Program-made: the position numbers and the translations under genes
NCBI RefSeq assembly: GCF_900100355.1
Contig: NZ_FNFH01000002.1
Span: 682,001-746,000, forward strand
Direction of reading: 5' to 3'
From: Microbulbifer yueqingensis
GTDB lineage: Bacteria; Pseudomonadota; Gammaproteobacteria; Pseudomonadales; Cellvibrionaceae
DNA length: 64,000 nucleotides
The notes under the pieces: generated by a model
The model's input: only the letters and a program-made list of their open reading frames with translations
Told to the model about the DNA's origin: nothing
Database searches by the model: none
Shown here: one piece after another, positions 61,932 through 64,000 of the stretch
Position numbering within the stretch: position 1 is the first letter of the stretch
How the letters are laid out: each line of letters opens with the position of its first letter

Positions 61932-62764
61932 CAGACCGCCACCGGTGCAGGAATGTGCGGGTGCGCCTCGTAGCCACGCAACTCAAAGTCCTCGAAGCGG
62001 AACTCGAACAGGTCGGTGACATCCGGGTTGAGGTGCATCTGCGGCAGGGGCAGCGGCTCGCGGGACAGCTGCTCCTCTACCTGCTCCATGTGGTTGGAAT
62101 ACAGGTGGGCATCGCCGAAGGTATGGATGAACTCTCCGGGCTGCAGGCCACAGACCTGGGCCATCATCAGCGTGAGCAGGCTGTAGGAAGCGATATTGAA
62201 CGGCACGCCGAGGAATATATCGGCGCTGCGCTGGTAGAGCTGGCACGACAGGCGGCCATCGGCCACATAAAACTGGAACAGTGCATGGCAGGGCGCCAGG
62301 GCCATCCGCCCCGCCACGGCGTTGTCCGCCGGCGACACCCCCTCGTCGGGAAGATCGGCGGGATTCCAGGCGCTGACCAGCAGACGACGGGAATCCGGCC
62401 GGGTGCGGAGCTGCTCCAGTACGAGCTTTATCTGGTCGATATGGCGCCCGTCGGCAGCCGGCCAGGAGCGCCACTGGTGGCCGTAGACCGGCCCCAGGTC
62501 ACCCTCGGCCGTGGCCCACTCATCCCAGATGCGGACACCGTTTTCCTTCAGGTAGGCGATATTGGTCTCGCCGCGCAGGAACCACAGCAGCTCGTGAATA
62601 ATCGAGCGCAGGTGGCACTTCTTGGTGGTGACCAGGGGAAACCCCTCCGTCAGGTCAAAACGCATCTGGTAGCCGAATACACTCCGGGTGCCGGTGCCGG
62701 TGCGGTCGTCCTTGTAGGTACCATGGTCGCGCACGTGGCGCATCAGATCGAGATATTGCTTCAT
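61931..62764 (-). CDS. thyA: Thymidylate synthase
   Basis: Makes dTMP from dUMP with methylene-tetrahydrofolate. The 277 residues include the catalytic cysteine in [13 protein letters not shown], the dUMP-binding arginine pair in [11 protein letters not shown], and [17 protein letters not shown] near the start. Compared with E. coli (264) it has an insertion of about a dozen residues (near [14 protein letters not shown]) just before the catalytic cysteine. Its stop shares a base with the folA start. lgt is 33 bp upstream, as in pseudomonads, suggesting one operon. Confidence 0.95.
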   Translation of the reverse strand: MKQYLDLMRHVRDHGTYKDDRTGTGTRSVFGYQMRFDLTEGFPLVTTKKCHLRSIIHELLWFLRGETNIAYLKENGVRIWDEWATAEGDLGPVYGHQWRSWPAADGRHIDQIKLVLEQLRTRPDSRRLLVSAWNPADLPDEGVSPADNAVAGRMALAPCHALFQFYVADGRLSCQLYQRSADIFLGVPFNIASYSLLTLMMAQVCGLQPGEFIHTFGDAHLYSNHMEQVEEQLSREPLPLPQMHLNPDVTDLFEFRFEDFELRGYEAHPHIPAPVAV

Positions 62765-62797
62765 TTATTACACCTTGTCCTCGCCTGCGGACCGCCC

Positions 62798-63637
62798 TCA
62801 GGCGCCGCCCTTCGCCTGTTGGGCCGGCTTGTGATCACTGTTCTCGTCCGGGGTTGGCTGGGTGCGGTAGCTCCACACCATCAGCGCGATACCGGCAACG
62901 ATCATCGGCAGGCTGAGCAGCTGACCGCGGGTCATCCAGCCGAACAGGTCAAAGCCGATATGCCCATCCGGCTCCCGCACGAACTCCACCGCGAAGCGGA
63001 AAATACCGTATAAAAGAAGGAAGAGCCCCCCGACCGCAAGTCGTGGCCGCGGCTTGCGTGAGAACCACCAGAGGGCCGCAAACAGCACCAGCCCCTCCAG
63101 GAATGCCTGGTAGAGCTGGGAGGGGTGGCGGGCCAACATCTGCGGGTCGCGGGGGAACACCATCCCCCAGGGGCCGTCGGTGGGACGCCCCCACAGCTCC
63201 TGGCCTATGAAGTTGCCGAGACGCCCCAGTCCCAGGCCGATCGGCACCAGCGGCGCGACGAAGTCGATCAGGTCGGGGAAGGTGGTACCTATCTTGCGCG
63301 CGTAAATCGCAGTAGCCAGCATCACGCCCACCAGGCCGCCGTGAAAGCTCATGCCCCCTTCCCACACACGCAACAGCGACAGCGGTTCCTCCACCAGCTG
63401 CGGGAAGTTATAAAAGAACATGTAGCCGAGGCGACCGCCAGCGACCACGCCAATGGCGCAATAGAGGATCAGGTCCTCCACCTCCGACTTGACCAGGGGG
63501 GTCCAGGGCTTGGCCGCGCGCCGCAGGGCCAGCCACCAGGCGGCGATGAAGCCCGCCAGGTACATGAGTCCGTACCAGTGCACTTTCAGCGGCCCTATGG
63601 CCACGGCAACCGGGTCGATTTCAGGGTAAGTCAGCAT
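62798..63637 (-). CDS. lgt: Prolipoprotein diacylglyceryl transferase
   Basis: Inner-membrane enzyme attaching diacylglycerol to the lipobox cysteine of prolipoproteins, including the lipoproteins found in this window. The 279 residues contain [28 protein letters not shown] and the signature [15 protein letters not shown]. The essential Asn is kept, but the usual N-x-E part reads G-Q-E. Seven hydrophobic segments are expected. The ATG at 63637 fits the family N-terminus; a frame open 28 codons upstream is not conserved. Confidence 0.93.
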   Translation of the reverse strand: MLTYPEIDPVAVAIGPLKVHWYGLMYLAGFIAAWWLALRRAAKPWTPLVKSEVEDLILYCAIGVVAGGRLGYMFFYNFPQLVEEPLSLLRVWEGGMSFHGGLVGVMLATAIYARKIGTTFPDLIDFVAPLVPIGLGLGRLGNFIGQELWGRPTDGPWGMVFPRDPQMLARHPSQLYQAFLEGLVLFAALWWFSRKPRPRLAVGGLFLLLYGIFRFAVEFVREPDGHIGFDLFGWMTRGQLLSLPMIVAGIALMVWSYRTQPTPDENSDHKPAQQAKGGA

Positions 63638-63750
63638 GGTCAGATCGGCTTTGTTGGCAAAGCGCGTATTATGGGCGTAAACGCGCCCGCTGCCAAAGTG
63701 CCGCCGACCGGTGCGGGGCAATCCAGAACAGTGAGACCGGAAGTACCGCC

Positions 63751-64000
63751 ATGTGCCTGCTGCTTTTTGCGTATCGCGCCCATCCCCGCTACCCGCTGCT
63801 GATGGCCGCCAACCGGGACGAGTTCTTCAGCCGCCCCTCGGCCCCGGCCGGCTACTGGGGGGAGACCGGCGTTGTGGCCGGCCGCGACCTGCAGGCGGGC
63901 GGCACCTGGGCCGGGGTCGCCGCCGGACGGGTGGCAGCGGTCACCAACATCCGCGAGCCCCAGGTGCCGAGCCCGGCGGAACCGCTCTCCCGCGGCGATA
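63751..64000 (+). CDS. NRDE/TANGO2-family protein, 5' part only
   Basis: The first 83 codons of a gene cut by the window end. The start [30 protein letters not shown] contains the NRDE motif (about 20-23) that names this family, followed by [13 protein letters not shown] and [10 protein letters not shown]. Family members are soluble proteins of uncertain role, linked to heme handling in eukaryotic homologues. It diverges from lgt and starts at ATG 63751. Confidence 0.82.
   Translation, partial: MCLLLFAYRAHPRYPLLMAANRDEFFSRPSAPAGYWGETGVVAGRDLQAGGTWAGVAAGRVAAVTNIREPQVPSPAEPLSRGD

Noticed and set aside
1-64000. Transfer RNA, ribosomal RNA, CRISPR arrays, insertion sequences or prophage genes
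   Set aside because: I looked for regularly spaced repeats, transposase or integrase motifs and tRNA-like cloverleaf sequence and saw none. A tRNA scan would settle small RNAs that I could miss by eye.

Overview
The window is GC-rich, gene-dense DNA from a Gram-negative gammaproteobacterium. It carries Kdo transferase, TolC, Lgt, a TonB/ExbBD system and an LPS-type glycosyltransferase block. Gene order recalls both enterobacteria (parE-yqiA-cpdA-yqiB-nudF...tolC) and pseudomonads (ilvE-glnE beside LPS genes; DUF47-pit...argE-argA; ilvD...folA-thyA-lgt). I infer a marine Cellvibrionales/Microbulbifer-like bacterium, but there is no rRNA or other marker here to prove it. I see no tRNA, rRNA, CRISPR array, insertion sequence or prophage gene.

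Layout. 0.1-5.5 kb (minus strand): a sugar ABC-uptake operon, malK, a fused binding-protein/permease (MalE-MalF), malG, then glucokinase. 6-10.2 kb (plus): a secreted M20 amidohydrolase, then an EctB-type diaminobutyrate aminotransferase paired with an aspartokinase, with no ectA or ectC nearby. 10.3-12.7 kb: an RhlE-like helicase and a GNAT acetyltransferase. 12.9-15.4 kb (minus): an AT-richer patch with an unrecognised secreted protein and two tandem secreted TPR paralogues. 15.6-21.2 kb (minus): parE, yqiA, a lipoprotein, cpdA, yqiB and nudF. 21.3-26.2 kb (minus): an envelope lipid-transport block with two separately encoded LetA/PqiA halves, a six-domain MCE protein and two DUF4136 lipoproteins. 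tolC diverges from it.

28.2-40.2 kb: an LPS core or surface-glycan block with waaA, several glycosyltransferases, a YrbL-like kinase-fold protein, manC, an ELM1-family protein, an O-antigen-ligase-like protein and ugd. ManC and Ugd imply GDP-mannose and UDP-glucuronate as precursors. 40.3-46 kb (minus): ilvE, glnE and a GspE/PilB-like ATPase. 46.2-48.1 kb (plus): a DUF47 protein with a Pit phosphate transporter. 48.2-55 kb: phzF-like, a DUF6314-like protein, an EamA permease, argE, argA and ilvD.

55.1-61.1 kb (minus): a TonB2-type energy-transduction operon (DUF3450, TtpC-like, ExbB, ExbD, TonB, TPR) followed by a separately transcribed second TonB-like gene. 61.4-63.6 kb (minus): folA, thyA, lgt. 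The window ends inside an NRDE-family gene. Intrinsic terminators close several units, often as bidirectional hairpins between convergent genes.

The most unusual items are the MalE-MalF fusion, the A-B-A-B-A-B MCE protein with its split LetA, the ectB-ask pair without ectA/ectC, and the tandem four-cysteine TPR proteins. No wholly new system is proven. The lipid-transport block and the TPR pair are the best candidates for new biology.
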